Source: Xenorhabdus miraniensis
Lineage (GTDB): Bacteria; Pseudomonadota; Gammaproteobacteria; Enterobacterales; Enterobacteriaceae
Assembly (NCBI RefSeq): GCF_002632615.1
Contig: NZ_NITZ01000004.1
Coordinates: 1 to 64,000, forward strand
Reading direction: 5' to 3'
Length of the DNA: 64,000 bases
Shown here: piece by piece, positions 49,242-59,292 of the stretch
Position numbering within the stretch: position 1 is the first letter of the stretch
Layout of the letters: each line of letters opens with the position of its first letter
The notes under the pieces: generated by a model
Database searches by the model: none
What the model was told of the DNA's origin: nothing
Seen by the model: only the letters and a program-made list of their open reading frames with translations
Translations under genes and position numbers: made by a program

Positions 49242-51320
49242 TTACTGGGTATTTTTAGCTTTTGAGCGGGAAATACGCGCTTCGCCAACTAAATAGTCAA
49301 ATAGGAAAATTACCGCCAGCATGACCACAATCAGAATGGAGCCATATGCGATAGCCAGGCCATACTCGCCATCTTCAACGCGATTCAGGATATAAGCTGT
49401 TGCTACACGCGTATCGGGAGTTACCAAAAATACAATGGCACTAACCGTAGTTATGGCGCGCACAAAGCTATAAACCAATGCCGATAAGATAGCAGGGCGT
49501 AAGAGTGGTAGCAGAATATGCAATATTGTTCTCATCGAACCCGCCCGCAGGCTGAGAGAGGCTTCATCCAGCGATTTATCAATCTGACCAAGCCCTGCAA
49601 TACCGGCTCTAATACCCACAGGTACATTTCGCATTGTCATGGAGATGATGATAATGAACGCTGTACCTGTGATATAGAATGGTGCGTTATTGAAGGCCAG
49701 AAGATAAGAAATTCCCGCGACCGTACCAGGCACTGCAAAACAGAGCATCGTAGTGAATTCAATGACTTTCTTGCCCCGGAATTGTTGACGCACCACGATA
49801 TAGGCAATTAACAGCCCGAAAATGGCAGTAATGGGAGCGGCAATGCCAGCATATAGCAGCGTATCTAACAATGAAGGCCATGCGCCATCACTCATTCCCT
49901 GACCAAATAGCTTAATGAAATTATCCAGAGTCAGAGAGTAATCCACGCCCCAGTTGACGGTAAAACTGCCGTAGAAAATACTGCCATAGAGCAGGATATT
50001 GAATACTACCCAGACAAATAGCAGGGAGCAAACACTCCACACCAATGAAACGGGCAAAGGCTGCACATCGCCACGGTAAGATTTACCGGAAACCGTGACA
50101 TAGGAACGTTTCCCAATCCAGAGATACTGAACACAGAAAACCAGAAGTGAGAAAACTAACAGTGATGCGCCCAGCGTGCTGGCGGCTTGATAATCAAGCT
50201 GTGAGCCTGTGATATAGAAGTAAATTTGGGTAGCCAGCACGTCAAAATTACCGCCCAATACCAAAGGATTACTGAAATCAGCCAGAGATTGAACAATGAC
50301 GATCAAGAAAGCATTGGCAAGAGCTGGTTTGAGTAACGGTATAAAAACATAGAAGAAAGTTTGATAGCGATTGGCTCTCAGGGTATAGGCCGCTTCTTCC
50401 AAAGAAGGATGAATTGTCTTGATGGCACCATCCAAAATCATGAACGCCATTGGTGTAAATGCCAACACTTGGGCAATCCAAATCCCCGTGAAACCATATA
50501 ACCAGTTTGTGTTAGTTAAACCAAACCATGTAGACAGAAACTCTGTGATATAACCGGAGCGTCCCATCATTAGAGTGACACCCAATCCGACAACAAATGG
50601 CGGTGTTACGATTGGCAAAATGGAGAATACCCGCCCAATGATGGCGGAACGTTTGGCGATTCTGGCGGTGTAAATCGCCAGCACCAATCCAAAGAATGTA
50701 CAGCCAAAACCGACTGCAACAGAAAGCATCACAGAATTGACAATAATTTTCAGTATATGGGGTTGACCGAGTATCGATAAAAATGCGAAGGGTGCAAAAT
50801 GGTCGGACTCATCCGTAAACATGGGAATAAAGATGGCGATACTAGGGAAAAGAATAAATACTCCAATCAACGCAATGATTGCTACCAGCGAACCAATGAC
50901 GAAATTGTCACCACCAAGCCATTCCAAGCGTGCGAGAGCCAAGGTAATAATTGCTCCCAATGCGATAAACAAAGCAATGGAGGAGTAGCCTAACCCGCGT
51001 CCAGCTAATGCAGCACTGGTGATAATGAAAAGTGTGCATACCAGGGCATATCCCGCGTCAAAATAGTGACGTTGACGAGAATAGTGATCGGCAGGAAGCC
51101 GTGGACGCAATAGCAATACCGATGGCAGCAAAAACCATAATATGCTGATATTGAAGTCGTTCCAGCCATAAGCTGCCAGAATTTCTTCTTGTGTTGAATC
51201 AAAAAGGCCGTAATCCAGACTCCATGATGGCAGCAGAGCAAATGACAGCCATGCTAATATAACCCACCAGAAAACAGAATCCCGCCCCTGCTTTTTCTGC
51301 AAGGTAAGGGTATGAGACAT
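49242..51320 (-). CDS. afuB: Fused ABC transporter permease AfuB
   Basis: 692 residues with two permease halves in one chain, about 13 membrane helices. Each half carries an EAA-type coupling loop: SLEEAAYTLRANRYQTFFYVFIPLLKPA in the first and SLDEASLSLRAGSMRTILHILLPLLRPA in the second. This fused form is typical of the FbpB/AfuB group. It pairs with AfuC and AfuA. A GGGGGAA site precedes ATG 51320; 15 bases to afuC. Confidence 0.92.
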   Translation of the reverse strand: MSHTLTLQKKQGRDSVFWWVILAWLSFALLPSWSLDYGLFDSTQEEILAAYGWNDFNISILWFLLPSVLLLRPRLPADHYSRQRHYFDAGYALVCTLFIITSAALAGRGLGYSSIALFIALGAIITLALARLEWLGGDNFVIGSLVAIIALIGVFILFPSIAIFIPMFTDESDHFAPFAFLSILGQPHILKIIVNSVMLSVAVGFGCTFFGLVLAIYTARIAKRSAIIGRVFSILPIVTPPFVVGLGVTLMMGRSGYITEFLSTWFGLTNTNWLYGFTGIWIAQVLAFTPMAFMILDGAIKTIHPSLEEAAYTLRANRYQTFFYVFIPLLKPALANAFLIVIVQSLADFSNPLVLGGNFDVLATQIYFYITGSQLDYQAASTLGASLLVFSLLVFCVQYLWIGKRSYVTVSGKSYRGDVQPLPVSLVWSVCSLLFVWVVFNILLYGSIFYGSFTVNWGVDYSLTLDNFIKLFGQGMSDGAWPSLLDTLLYAGIAAPITAIFGLLIAYIVVRQQFRGKKVIEFTTMLCFAVPGTVAGISYLLAFNNAPFYITGTAFIIIISMTMRNVPVGIRAGIAGLGQIDKSLDEASLSLRAGSMRTILHILLPLLRPAILSALVYSFVRAITTVSAIVFLVTPDTRVATAYILNRVEDGEYGLAIAYGSILIVVMLAVIFLFDYLVGEARISRSKAKNTQ

Positions 51321-51427
51321 AATTCCCCCAATAAAATTTTACGAAGAGAGTACGTAAATCACGTGATCAAGCAGCGAATAGATGTTATGGCTCACTGCTT
51401 GAATAGGTATAATATTAATTTAAAAGG

Positions 51428-52459
51428 TTATTTTCCCATTTTGACTTCTGTGAGCCACTTATTAATCAGTTTCTTACGCATGTCATTGGAACCATATTTA
51501 TCCATGTCATAATTGATAAGATTCAATTCAGTAGGATTCAGTGTAATGGGTGAGGATTCTGCTGTGATATTGGTGAGGATCTGGTAGGATTTCCCTTGCT
51601 TCCAACTTAACTCTTGAGCTTCTTTAGACAATACCCAATCAACAAACAACTTGGCGTTATCCATATTGCGGGCATTTTTGATAATGCTGACACCACCGAT
51701 TTCATAGCCAGTGCCTTCACAAGGGGAAATCAATTTCATTGGTGCACCATTTTCGACTTCCAGTGAATAATCATGCAGGAAGCCAATTCCAATGGCTGTT
51801 TCACCACGTGCGGTATTACGTGCGGGAGCAATGCCGGATTTGGTGTATTGGGAAATATTACTGTTGAGTTTTTTCAGGTAATCAAAAGCTTCGTTCTCAC
51901 CCCACAATTGGATAAAAGTTGCCAATGCGGTATAGGAAGTGCCGGAACTTTGTGGATCGGCAATTTGAATTTCACCTTTATATTCTGGTTTAGTCAGATC
52001 CTTCCAGCATGTGGGGACGGGGAGATTTTTCTCTTTCAGGCGTTCTGTATTCACACCAAAACCAAGGATACCCATATAGACAGCAGAAGAATAGTTTCCT
52101 TTGCGTTTTGCAGGATCGCGGAACTGAGGCATGATTTGAGATAAGTTCAGTGATTGATAAGGTTGCAGGAGATCCAATTCACCGGCTTGGGAGTGGGGAT
52201 CAAGTGTACCGCCATACCATACATCTGCCTGTGGATTGCGTTTTTCTGCTTCTATTTTAGCTAATGTACTACCTGTGTTATTACGAATAAATGTGGTTTT
52301 GACATTATATTTTTCGCCAAAAGCACGCGTTTCTGTTTCACATAGGGCATTAGTGCCGCTGCAATAAACAATCAGTCTGCCTGCTGCTTGAGTATTGCTG
52401 GTTATAGTAGCTGCTGTTAACCCCAGAGCGATTAATGCGGTGATATAATTGAGTTTCAT
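51428..52459 (-). CDS. afuA: Periplasmic substrate-binding protein AfuA
   Basis: 343 residues with a Sec signal peptide (ALIALGLTAATITSNTQAAG, cleavage near residue 26). The mature part has IVYCSGTNALCETETRAFGEKYNVKTTFIRNNTGSTLAKIEAEKRNPQADVWYGG, the class common to AfuA and FbpA. It lacks the paired tyrosines of ferric-binding FbpA near the C-terminus (no YY motif visible). It does have a His-Asp pair (His229-Asp230 in FLHDYS), similar to sugar-phosphate-binding AfuA, which supports phosphorylated sugars as ligand over iron. Assignment to a sugar phosphate is inference. Confidence 0.85.
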   Translation of the reverse strand: MKLNYITALIALGLTAATITSNTQAAGRLIVYCSGTNALCETETRAFGEKYNVKTTFIRNNTGSTLAKIEAEKRNPQADVWYGGTLDPHSQAGELDLLQPYQSLNLSQIMPQFRDPAKRKGNYSSAVYMGILGFGVNTERLKEKNLPVPTCWKDLTKPEYKGEIQIADPQSSGTSYTALATFIQLWGENEAFDYLKKLNSNISQYTKSGIAPARNTARGETAIGIGFLHDYSLEVENGAPMKLISPCEGTGYEIGGVSIIKNARNMDNAKLFVDWVLSKEAQELSWKQGKSYQILTNITAESSPITLNPTELNLINYDMDKYGSNDMRKKLINKWLTEVKMGK

Positions 52460-53394
52460 TAATGATGTCCTTACTTTCAGAATTTCTACCTTGGGTGAGT
52501 TAAGATGAATATTAATAAACGAAACTCTTATTATTAATTTAAAAATAGAGTCCTGCCGATTTATTCTTGGGACATCATGATAAGGTTAAATTTTTTATGC
52601 AAATTAATAGAGTAAATTTGCAAACCAGATAACAAAATCAATAATTTCTATTGAGTGTTTTTTATTTTACAGAGTATTGGACTATGTTAAATAGGAAGCA
52701 AAACTTGTTGGTTTTATTTGTTTTTATAAAGTTAAATTAAGAGGGGTGTTATTTTTTTTGTTAAGTGTCTAATGTTAAATAATTAAATTTTAACTTTGCT
52801 TTTAGAATGTTAATTTTTTATTTAACTATTTGATCGAAAGTTATCATATAAAAAGAATAAATTTCCCAACTATTATGGGGACAGTGAGATAACTTCACGT
52901 TTTATCTCTTTTCAAAGCACCCCATATTATTTACTTTATAATACTTATCAGATAATAATTACCCCATAAGTAGTATAAATATCCAGATTTTTATAACAAT
53001 TGATATCGAATGTGAAAATCAACAATAGAGCATTTAATGGACAAATATTGTTTTTGTAGTATAAAGTATGCTCTAAATTAATTGTTTTTATTCTGTGAGG
53101 AAATAGAGAATTGTTTTTCAGAATTGAATGTCACTTGGTAAATTATTCAATGTATATAATAAGTTTGGATGAAAATATAAAAAACTTCTATTCACTATTT
53201 CTATAACTTTTTATTAACATTTATCTCATTATGAGAATTGTAGAATACGAGTAACATTTTGTGGAGTATAAAACATATCTAGAGCGGAAACAGCCGTAGT
53301 GTATGTAGAATCCGGCTGTTTACACTCTAATGCGATAGATTCAGTAAATCCATCGGTGATTACTGGCTATTTTGGAATAAATATAACTATTTTG
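52460..53394. other. AT-rich spacer between uhpC and afuA
   Basis: About 935 bases. The afuA promoter and any UhpA-binding sites should be in the first few hundred bases on the reverse strand. Only one structure stands out, the hairpin at 53288-53321. No gene is visible. Confidence 0.5.
53288..53321 (-). terminator. Hairpin downstream of uhpC
   Basis: AAACAGCCG and CGGCTGTTT form a perfect 9-bp stem with a 16-base loop, 74 bases past the uhpC stop. The T-run is short, so it is a weak or factor-assisted terminator that would separate uhpABC from afuABC. Confidence 0.5.
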
Positions 53395-54690
53395 TTAGGT
53401 TTTTTTACTGTATTTATTAATATCTGCGATTAATAGTGGCATGAGTAATAATCCCATCAGTGCAGAAGCTAACGTGAGTAAAGCAAACATACCAGACCAG
53501 TCGTAGTTGTTAATTATTTGACTTAGCGGCCATCCTGCGATAGCTGCGCTAAGGTAGGCATACAGACCCAAATACCCAGTGACTGTACCGGCAGCTTTCT
53601 TATGGCAGTATTCCGTTGCGGCTAATCCAATTAGCATTTGCGGGCCGAAAACAAAAAAACCGATACTGAAAATACAAGTAGACAATAAAATATAGTGTTG
53701 TATAGGAACCAACCAAAGAGCGGTTACTGAAAAAAACAGCCCGATAGAAAACAGCAGAATCATTGGAGTTCGCCGGCTACGGAAGAATATGTCAGATCCC
53801 CATCCTGAGCAAAGTGCACCTAACAAACCACCGAGTTCAAATAGTGAAAGGGTAACATTAGAACTGAATAAGTTGGCCCCATGTTTTTCTGATAACCAAA
53901 GATTACCCCAGTCATGTATTGCGATCCTAATGAAATACACCAATATATAGGAACATCCAAGAATCCAAATGGTGCGATTGAACAAAATTGTTTCTTGTAG
54001 GATTTTCATCATTGACATTGGTGGAGATGAGTGCTCTTGCCTTAGCTCCATTGCATCTTGCCGCCACTGTCCAATGCTAGGTAAACCCTGTTGTTGTGGA
54101 ATGCCTGGTAGTTTTTGGAATAACCAGATTCCCAATATAATACTAATAACTCCAGGGATCAGTAGGGCAGCTCGCCAGCTATAGGTTGTTGTTAACAGCG
54201 CGGATAGTAGTGTTAGAAGAATTCCACTTATATTTATAGAAATATTCCAGCATCCCCACCAGAAACCTCGTTCATTACGGGAATACCAGTGAGTTAATAG
54301 TCGTGCACAGGGAGGCCATCCCCATCCCTGAAAAAAGCCATTTAGTGTCCAGACAATCAACAAAGCGGTTAGTGATGAGCAAAAGGTGAAAATGATATTG
54401 AGTATTCCGGTTACGAATAAACCAGCTCCCATAAACCAGCGATATCCAGTATGGTCATGGAAAATCCCTGATACAAATTTTGAACAGCCATAAGCAAGAT
54501 AAAATAGACTAGCTAACCAGCCAATATCATCTTTATTTAGCATCAATTCTACCTGCATTTCAGGCATGGCAATATTCAAGCTCTTACGTGTTAATTGAAA
54601 TGCGGCATAACCAACAATCATTGATATCAACAGATGGCTTCTCCAATAGCGATAATTTTGTGAAATCTGCTCATTGCTATTGGTTTGCAT
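53395..54690 (-). CDS. uhpC: Hexose-phosphate sensor/transporter-like protein UhpC
   Basis: 431 residues, 12 membrane helices, of the organophosphate:phosphate antiporter branch of the MFS. Features include YAAFQLTRKSLNIAMPEM, DIGWLASLFYLAYGCSKFVSG, NGFFQGWGWPPCARLLTHWYSRNERG and KAAGTVTGYLGLYAYLSAA. In E. coli UhpC senses external glucose 6-phosphate and signals to UhpB. The gene order uhpA-uhpB-uhpC supports a sensor role over a transporter. No uhpT follows. Start ATG with GGAG 7 bases upstream. Confidence 0.9.
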   Translation of the reverse strand: MQTNSNEQISQNYRYWRSHLLISMIVGYAAFQLTRKSLNIAMPEMQVELMLNKDDIGWLASLFYLAYGCSKFVSGIFHDHTGYRWFMGAGLFVTGILNIIFTFCSSLTALLIVWTLNGFFQGWGWPPCARLLTHWYSRNERGFWWGCWNISINISGILLTLLSALLTTTYSWRAALLIPGVISIILGIWLFQKLPGIPQQQGLPSIGQWRQDAMELRQEHSSPPMSMMKILQETILFNRTIWILGCSYILVYFIRIAIHDWGNLWLSEKHGANLFSSNVTLSLFELGGLLGALCSGWGSDIFFRSRRTPMILLFSIGLFFSVTALWLVPIQHYILLSTCIFSIGFFVFGPQMLIGLAATEYCHKKAAGTVTGYLGLYAYLSAAIAGWPLSQIINNYDWSGMFALLTLASALMGLLLMPLLIADINKYSKKT

Positions 54691-54717
54691 AATAAATCTC
54701 CATAAAAGCCTTAGAAG

Positions 54718-56298
54718 CTATAGTTTTAGTACGTCAGAAATGATTTCTGATGATTTAATACCCTCATCAGAATTTATAGGTAAATTAACAATAACATGAG
54801 TTCCTTGTTGAGTATTTAAGCTCCAGTTACCACCAAGGGCACGAACTCGTTCTTCAATCCCCTTCAAACCAAACCCTGTATTTTTCTTATCATCTATGAT
54901 GCCAATTCCATTATCACTGACTTGGAGCTGAATTAAATTTTCTTTCTGTTTTAAGATGATTGTAATGGTATTAGCGTTGGAATGTTTACTGATATTGTTC
55001 AGTAACTCTTGAATAAGTCGATAAAGAGTTAAGGTAATGGTGCTATTCTTCGGCTCTTGTGGAAGTCGATAATCAAACTGGCAAATAATGTTTTGTTCCT
55101 CGAAAGCGAATTCATTTACCAGATGACGAATAGCCTGTTCGAATGACATTTCATCTAAGGCCGGTGGGCGTAGTTCGCGTAGTAGTTGACGAGTAGATTG
55201 GTGAATTTGTTGGGATAGGTATTTGATCTGTTCTGCTGCTTTTATTACCAGAGGTGAGTTTGCTGTACGTTTTACCAAGGTAGATTGAATTTGAATAGCA
55301 GTGATATTTTGTCCAATTTCATCATGTAATTCTCTGGCAATATTTTTGCGGATCTCTTCTTCAATGTGTACTAGATTTTGCATTAAGGTATAACGTGCAA
55401 CTAACTCTTTTTCCAATCGTGCACGATAGTGACTTAGGTTACTTGCTAGCTGTTGTTGGCGGCTGATAGCTATACCAAGCCCAATACCTAATAAGGCCTG
55501 GGTAGTCAAAAAGATTTCCAATTCTTGGAGTTCACTAAATGAGCCACTGGATTGACGAGCAAAAGTCACTATCAAGCTACCTAACAATGCAGAAAAAACA
55601 CCTCCTTGCCAACCATAACGATAAGCCATAAAAACATTGGGGAGAAAGACCAAAATTGATAAAAGCCCTTCAATTTTTGGGGATAAAAAGAAATGCCCAC
55701 TGATCCCTAATAAACTGAATAGAAAACACCACATTAAGAAAGATGATCGTAATTGTGGATAGAATGAATCGTCTGTAATGTGATTGTTTTTTAAACTTTG
55801 TTCATATAAATAGATGTAAATCAGATAAACAAACGGAGATAGAAGTACACCTCCGGTGATTGAAGCGAGAAAAAAAAGATTTACTTTAGATGATGGTGAA
55901 AAACTTAGGCAAAAAGTTTGTAACAGGCTATTAATAATAACGCCAACTAACAGAATGGAAAGTTGTTGCCAATAAAGAGAATAGCGTTTCCAGATTTGTT
56001 GAATCAATAAGACCGTGATCAGGCTGATCCCAGGAGAAAATAATATAGCTGGGTTTGTAATTAACTGTTCGTTAATTAACCATGACAGCATACTGATTTC
56101 ACTGATAATGAGGAGCGGTAAATAACGCCTCCATAACAGAATCATCAGAACTAGCCTCAATCCTTGTGGCAGGAAAAGCACAGCCTGTTGCCCATCCTCA
56201 TGTAAATAAAAACTAATAATCCAAAGTGAAATCCAGCTAATTGAGTAGAAAATAAATATAAATAGAGATTGTAAACCGAAACGTGCTTTCCAATTCAT
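54718..56298 (-). CDS. uhpB: Membrane histidine kinase UhpB
   Basis: 526 residues. The N-terminal 280 residues hold about eight hydrophobic segments (MASE1-type sensor). The C-terminal kinase is the HisKA_3 type: phospho-accepting His325 in IARELHDEIGQNITAIQ, then HATPase motifs (NNISKHSNANTITIIL, QVSDNGIGIIDDKKNTGFGLKGIEERVRALGGNW). It should phosphorylate UhpA in response to UhpC. Gene spacing to uhpA is 3 bases, so both are co-transcribed. Confidence 0.93.
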   Translation of the reverse strand: MNWKARFGLQSLFIFIFYSISWISLWIISFYLHEDGQQAVLFLPQGLRLVLMILLWRRYLPLLIISEISMLSWLINEQLITNPAILFSPGISLITVLLIQQIWKRYSLYWQQLSILLVGVIINSLLQTFCLSFSPSSKVNLFFLASITGGVLLSPFVYLIYIYLYEQSLKNNHITDDSFYPQLRSSFLMWCFLFSLLGISGHFFLSPKIEGLLSILVFLPNVFMAYRYGWQGGVFSALLGSLIVTFARQSSGSFSELQELEIFLTTQALLGIGLGIAISRQQQLASNLSHYRARLEKELVARYTLMQNLVHIEEEIRKNIARELHDEIGQNITAIQIQSTLVKRTANSPLVIKAAEQIKYLSQQIHQSTRQLLRELRPPALDEMSFEQAIRHLVNEFAFEEQNIICQFDYRLPQEPKNSTITLTLYRLIQELLNNISKHSNANTITIILKQKENLIQLQVSDNGIGIIDDKKNTGFGLKGIEERVRALGGNWSLNTQQGTHVIVNLPINSDEGIKSSEIISDVLKL

Positions 56299-56301
56299 TT
56301 A

Positions 56302-56931
56302 CTAACCCGTAATGATTTGATGTTGTAATGCGTAATGAACAAGTTCAATAGTGGAGTCGCACTGCAACTTACTAAGAATATTAGCACGATGAACATGTAC
56401 TGTTTTGGGGCTTAGTTCAAGTTGTTCAGCTATATCTTTTACGCTAACACCATTGATTAGCAATTTAAAAATTTCTTTTTCCCGTGAGGTTAGTATTTGT
56501 AATACGGAAACTTCTTGGGGTCTCTGACGCAGAGCCTTTAATGCGTCAGCACAGAGGTAAATTTCTCCTTTATGAACAGTTCGTACTGCCTGGATTAATT
56601 CTTCTGGCCCACAGCATTTTGTCAGATAACCGCGTGCACCTGCATCAAGTGCACTTTGTACTAGAGCAGCAGTGTCATGAATGCTGAGCATGATAGTACG
56701 AAAATTAGGGCATGTGGGGCGTAATCGTGCCAGAAGCTGTAAACCACTTTCACTGGGCATGGAAATATCCATAATCACAACATCAATCGTTTTTTTTAGT
56801 AAATCTGACCATGCTTCACTGGCACTGCTGTATTGACCAACGATTATAATGTCATCTTCAAGAGTCAATAATTGAGCAAAGCCTGAACGGACAACAACAT
56901 GGTCATCAATGAGGGCAATTTTTATCTTCAT
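56302..56931 (-). CDS. uhpA: NarL/LuxR-type response regulator UhpA
   Basis: 209 residues. Receiver domain with Asp9-Asp10 and the phospho-acceptor Asp55 (VVIMDISMPSESG), a conserved lysine in GYLTKCCGPEELI, and a C-terminal LuxR-type helix-turn-helix (LTSREKEIFKLLINGVSVKDIAEQLELSPKTVHVHRANILSKL). It resembles E. coli UhpA strongly (LIDDHVVVRSGFAQLL). Most probable target is the afuABC promoter about 4 kb away; this is inferred from the absence of uhpT. First gene of uhpABC. Confidence 0.93.
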   Translation of the reverse strand: MKIKIALIDDHVVVRSGFAQLLTLEDDIIIVGQYSSASEAWSDLLKKTIDVVIMDISMPSESGLQLLARLRPTCPNFRTIMLSIHDTAALVQSALDAGARGYLTKCCGPEELIQAVRTVHKGEIYLCADALKALRQRPQEVSVLQILTSREKEIFKLLINGVSVKDIAEQLELSPKTVHVHRANILSKLQCDSTIELVHYALQHQIITG

Positions 56932-57834
56932 TTTTATTGTTTATTGTAGGGTATTTATTATAAATCTAGTTATATATCATAATGTTCTTAAAATAAAATT
57001 CATGCAAATAATTAAACCAAAACTGTTAATTGGATAACAATTTTTATTGTAAGGCAACTAAATTATATTACTTTATATTTTTTTTATTATTTTAACTGTT
57101 GTTTTTATATACTCCATAGCATAGTGATTGATTTTTATTTAATCGGTCGTTAGTAGGTGAAAGATAGTTCTAATTACATTAATTTTTTTTGCTTCGTAAA
57201 ATGAAATCAATAAATTTAAAAAACAAATTAAACTATATTTAAAGGCATTTCCTTTGTTTTGTGGTTGTTTTTTAGTATCAAGTGGAGTTGAATTTTTACC
57301 ATGATTCTTTTATTGGCGGAATTATGCTGAAATGAAATTATTCTTTCAATAGTCACATGCCTTTACCTTCAGGTTGAGCTACGCCATCAACACCAGCGTC
57401 AGAAAATTTTACTAGATATGTATTGTTAGGTTTTAATCATTATTATTCCTTAATATTTATAACCGTATTTAAATAGCTTTATGTATAGGAGTGCGTTACT
57501 ATATTATCCAATTTTCATTGGAATACCGTATGTATGACATGGATTAATATTATTACTTATATAAATAATTTGATTTATCTCATTGAGAAAACCAACTGCC
57601 ATTATAAAATAATTTTATTAAATCGCTTGTAGTATTATTTTGTATGTAAAGATAAGTGAGAAGTAAATATTATATCACTTTGTATATTCAGGAATTATTA
57701 TTTTCTATTTAAAGTAATTAAATATTCAATATTTTTTATCATATAAAACAATATAATTATATTATCAAATAAGGTTTTTTAATTATGGTTTTTTCTGAAA
57801 AATTCCACATGCAAAAGTAAAGAAGGTCTTACAA
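56932..57834. other. AT-rich spacer upstream of uhpA, with a protein-like remnant
   Basis: About 900 bases between divergent genes, over 75 percent A+T by eye. It must contain the uhpA and hydrolase promoters. The only GC-richer patch is at 57353-57436, annotated separately. Confidence 0.5.
57353..57436 (-). pseudogene. Possible C-terminal gene remnant (about 27 codons)
   Basis: On the reverse strand an open stretch ends in NNTYLVKFSDAGVDGVAQ followed by PEGKGM and a stop. It has normal coding-like composition inside a very AT-rich spacer, no start codon of its own, and is closed upstream by TGA. It looks like the tail of a lost gene; the family is not recognised. Confidence 0.3.
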
Positions 57835-58383
57835 ATGAAAGCTCTTATTGTAATCGACATGTTGAATGATTTTGTAACAGGTGTTCTCGCCAATGAAGAA
57901 AGCGCGATGAAAATTATTCCTGTGATCCAACGGACGATCAACTATGCCAGAAGCCGGAATGATTGGCTGGTGGTGTATGCCAATGATGCTCATTGTGCAA
58001 GTGATTGTGAAATAGGTATTTGGGGAAAACATGCGTTGGCAGGAACGAAGGGCGCTGAAGTTGTCGCGGAATTGGCTCCCATTGGCGCAGATCGTGAAAT
58101 TATTTCTCCCAAGCATTTTTATAGCGCTTTTGATGGAACCGATCTGGAAGAAGTTTTAAAGCAATATGGTGTCAAAGAAGTTGTCTTGACTGGGCAACAT
58201 ACCCATTGTTGTGTCCAGCATACAGCCTATGGCGCATTTATCCGGGGTTATGATATCAAAGTATTGTCAGATGCTGTTTGTGTGTTTCCGGGGGTTGATC
58301 AGAATAGTGCCCTTAACTATTTAAAAAATATGTATAATGCTGAAGTTATAACGAGTGCTGAATTAGGTGTTCCGTCAGAATAG
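57835..58383 (+). CDS. Isochorismatase-like cysteine hydrolase
   Basis: 182 residues. The triad of the family is visible: Asp8 (IVIDMLNDF), Lys93 (SPKHFYSAF) and Cys126 (GQHTHCCVQHTAYGAF). HCASDCEIGIWGKHALAGTKGAEV is the usual substrate-side loop, with His53 and His66 near it. The family includes nicotinamidases and isochorismatases; the length and motifs suit a nicotinamidase-like amide hydrolase, but substrate is unknown. ATG with AAGG 8 bases upstream. It stands alone. Confidence 0.85.
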   Translation: MKALIVIDMLNDFVTGVLANEESAMKIIPVIQRTINYARSRNDWLVVYANDAHCASDCEIGIWGKHALAGTKGAEVVAELAPIGADREIISPKHFYSAFDGTDLEEVLKQYGVKEVVLTGQHTHCCVQHTAYGAFIRGYDIKVLSDAVCVFPGVDQNSALNYLKNMYNAEVITSAELGVPSE

Positions 58384-58416
58384 GGTAGCCAGACCCTCAC
58401 CGAAATGGAGTTTAAT

Positions 58417-58443
58417 GACTGGCAGATTAATTTCCTGCCAGTC
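58417..58443. terminator. Hairpin between convergent hydrolase and speD
   Basis: GACTGGCAG and CTGCCAGTC form a perfect 9-bp stem with a 9-base loop in the 86-base gap between convergent stops. T-runs are weak; likely shared terminator. Confidence 0.65.
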
Positions 58444-58469
58444 AAATAAGTTAGATAGAGCGCGAATAT

Positions 58470-59270
58470 TTATAGATCAGGTAAATTCCTGCCGTAGTAA
58501 ATTTCCTGTATCTCTTTTTTAAGTAAGCGAGTGATCTCTTTCTTTTCTATTTCGTTTAATTCTTCTGCTGTGGTATTGAATAAATACTCATTCAGATCAA
58601 ATTCTTTCAACATCATTTTGGTATGGAAAAGGTTTTCCTGAAAAATATTGACATCCAGCATGTGGTACTGAGATTGGATCTCTTCTGTCACATAATTCTG
58701 AATGGAATTAATTTCATGGTCTATGTAGAGTTTTACGCCACTGATATCCCGGGTAAAACCACGAACACGGTAATCCATCGTCACAATGTCAGATTCTAAT
58801 TCATGGATCAGATAATTTAGGGTCTTAAGAGGGGAAATTATACCACAAGTTGATACCTCAATATCTGCCCTGAAGGTACATATACCACCATCTGGATGGC
58901 TTTCCGGGTAGGTGTGTACACAAATGTGGCTTTTGTCTAAGTGGGCAACGATAGAATCAGGAAGTGGGCCTGGATTTTCTGTATTATCCACTAAATTAGG
59001 GTCAATGGGTTCTTCACTAATCAGAATGGTAACGCTCGCTCCTTGTGGGTCATAATCTTGGCGAGCAATATTAAGAATGTTTGCACCAATGATTGAACAG
59101 GTTTCACTGAGGATCTCAGTCAGGCGAGTTGCATTATACTGTTCATCAATGTACGCGATATAACTGTCGCGATCGGCATTTGTTTTTGCATAACAGATGT
59201 CATAAATACAAAAACTTAAGCTTTTTGTGAGATTATTAAAGCCGTGCAATTTCAGTTTGCGCAATTTCAT
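58470..59270 (-). CDS. speD: S-adenosylmethionine decarboxylase SpeD
   Basis: 266 residues. Makes decarboxylated SAM for spermidine synthesis. It is a self-cleaving proenzyme: the pyruvoyl-forming Ser114 follows Lys113 in [19 protein letters not shown], as in E. coli. The active-site segment [20 protein letters not shown] is intact. A GGGAGGTGA site precedes ATG 59270. It lies 22 bases after speE, forming speED. Confidence 0.96.
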   Translation of the reverse strand: MKLRKLKLHGFNNLTKSLSFCIYDICYAKTNADRDSYIAYIDEQYNATRLTEILSETCSIIGANILNIARQDYDPQGASVTILISEEPIDPNLVDNTENPGPLPDSIVAHLDKSHICVHTYPESHPDGGICTFRADIEVSTCGIISPLKTLNYLIHELESDIVTMDYRVRGFTRDISGVKLYIDHEINSIQNYVTEEIQSQYHMLDVNIFQENLFHTKMMLKEFDLNEYLFNTTAEELNEIEKKEITRLLKKEIQEIYYGRNLPDL

Positions 59271-59292
59271 TCACCTCCCGGCTAATGGGGGA

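Noticed and set aside
51428..52459. FbpA-type ferric iron binding protein
   Set aside because: The C-terminal tyrosine pair that coordinates iron is not visible, and the uhpABC neighbours favour sugar phosphate; iron is not fully excluded.
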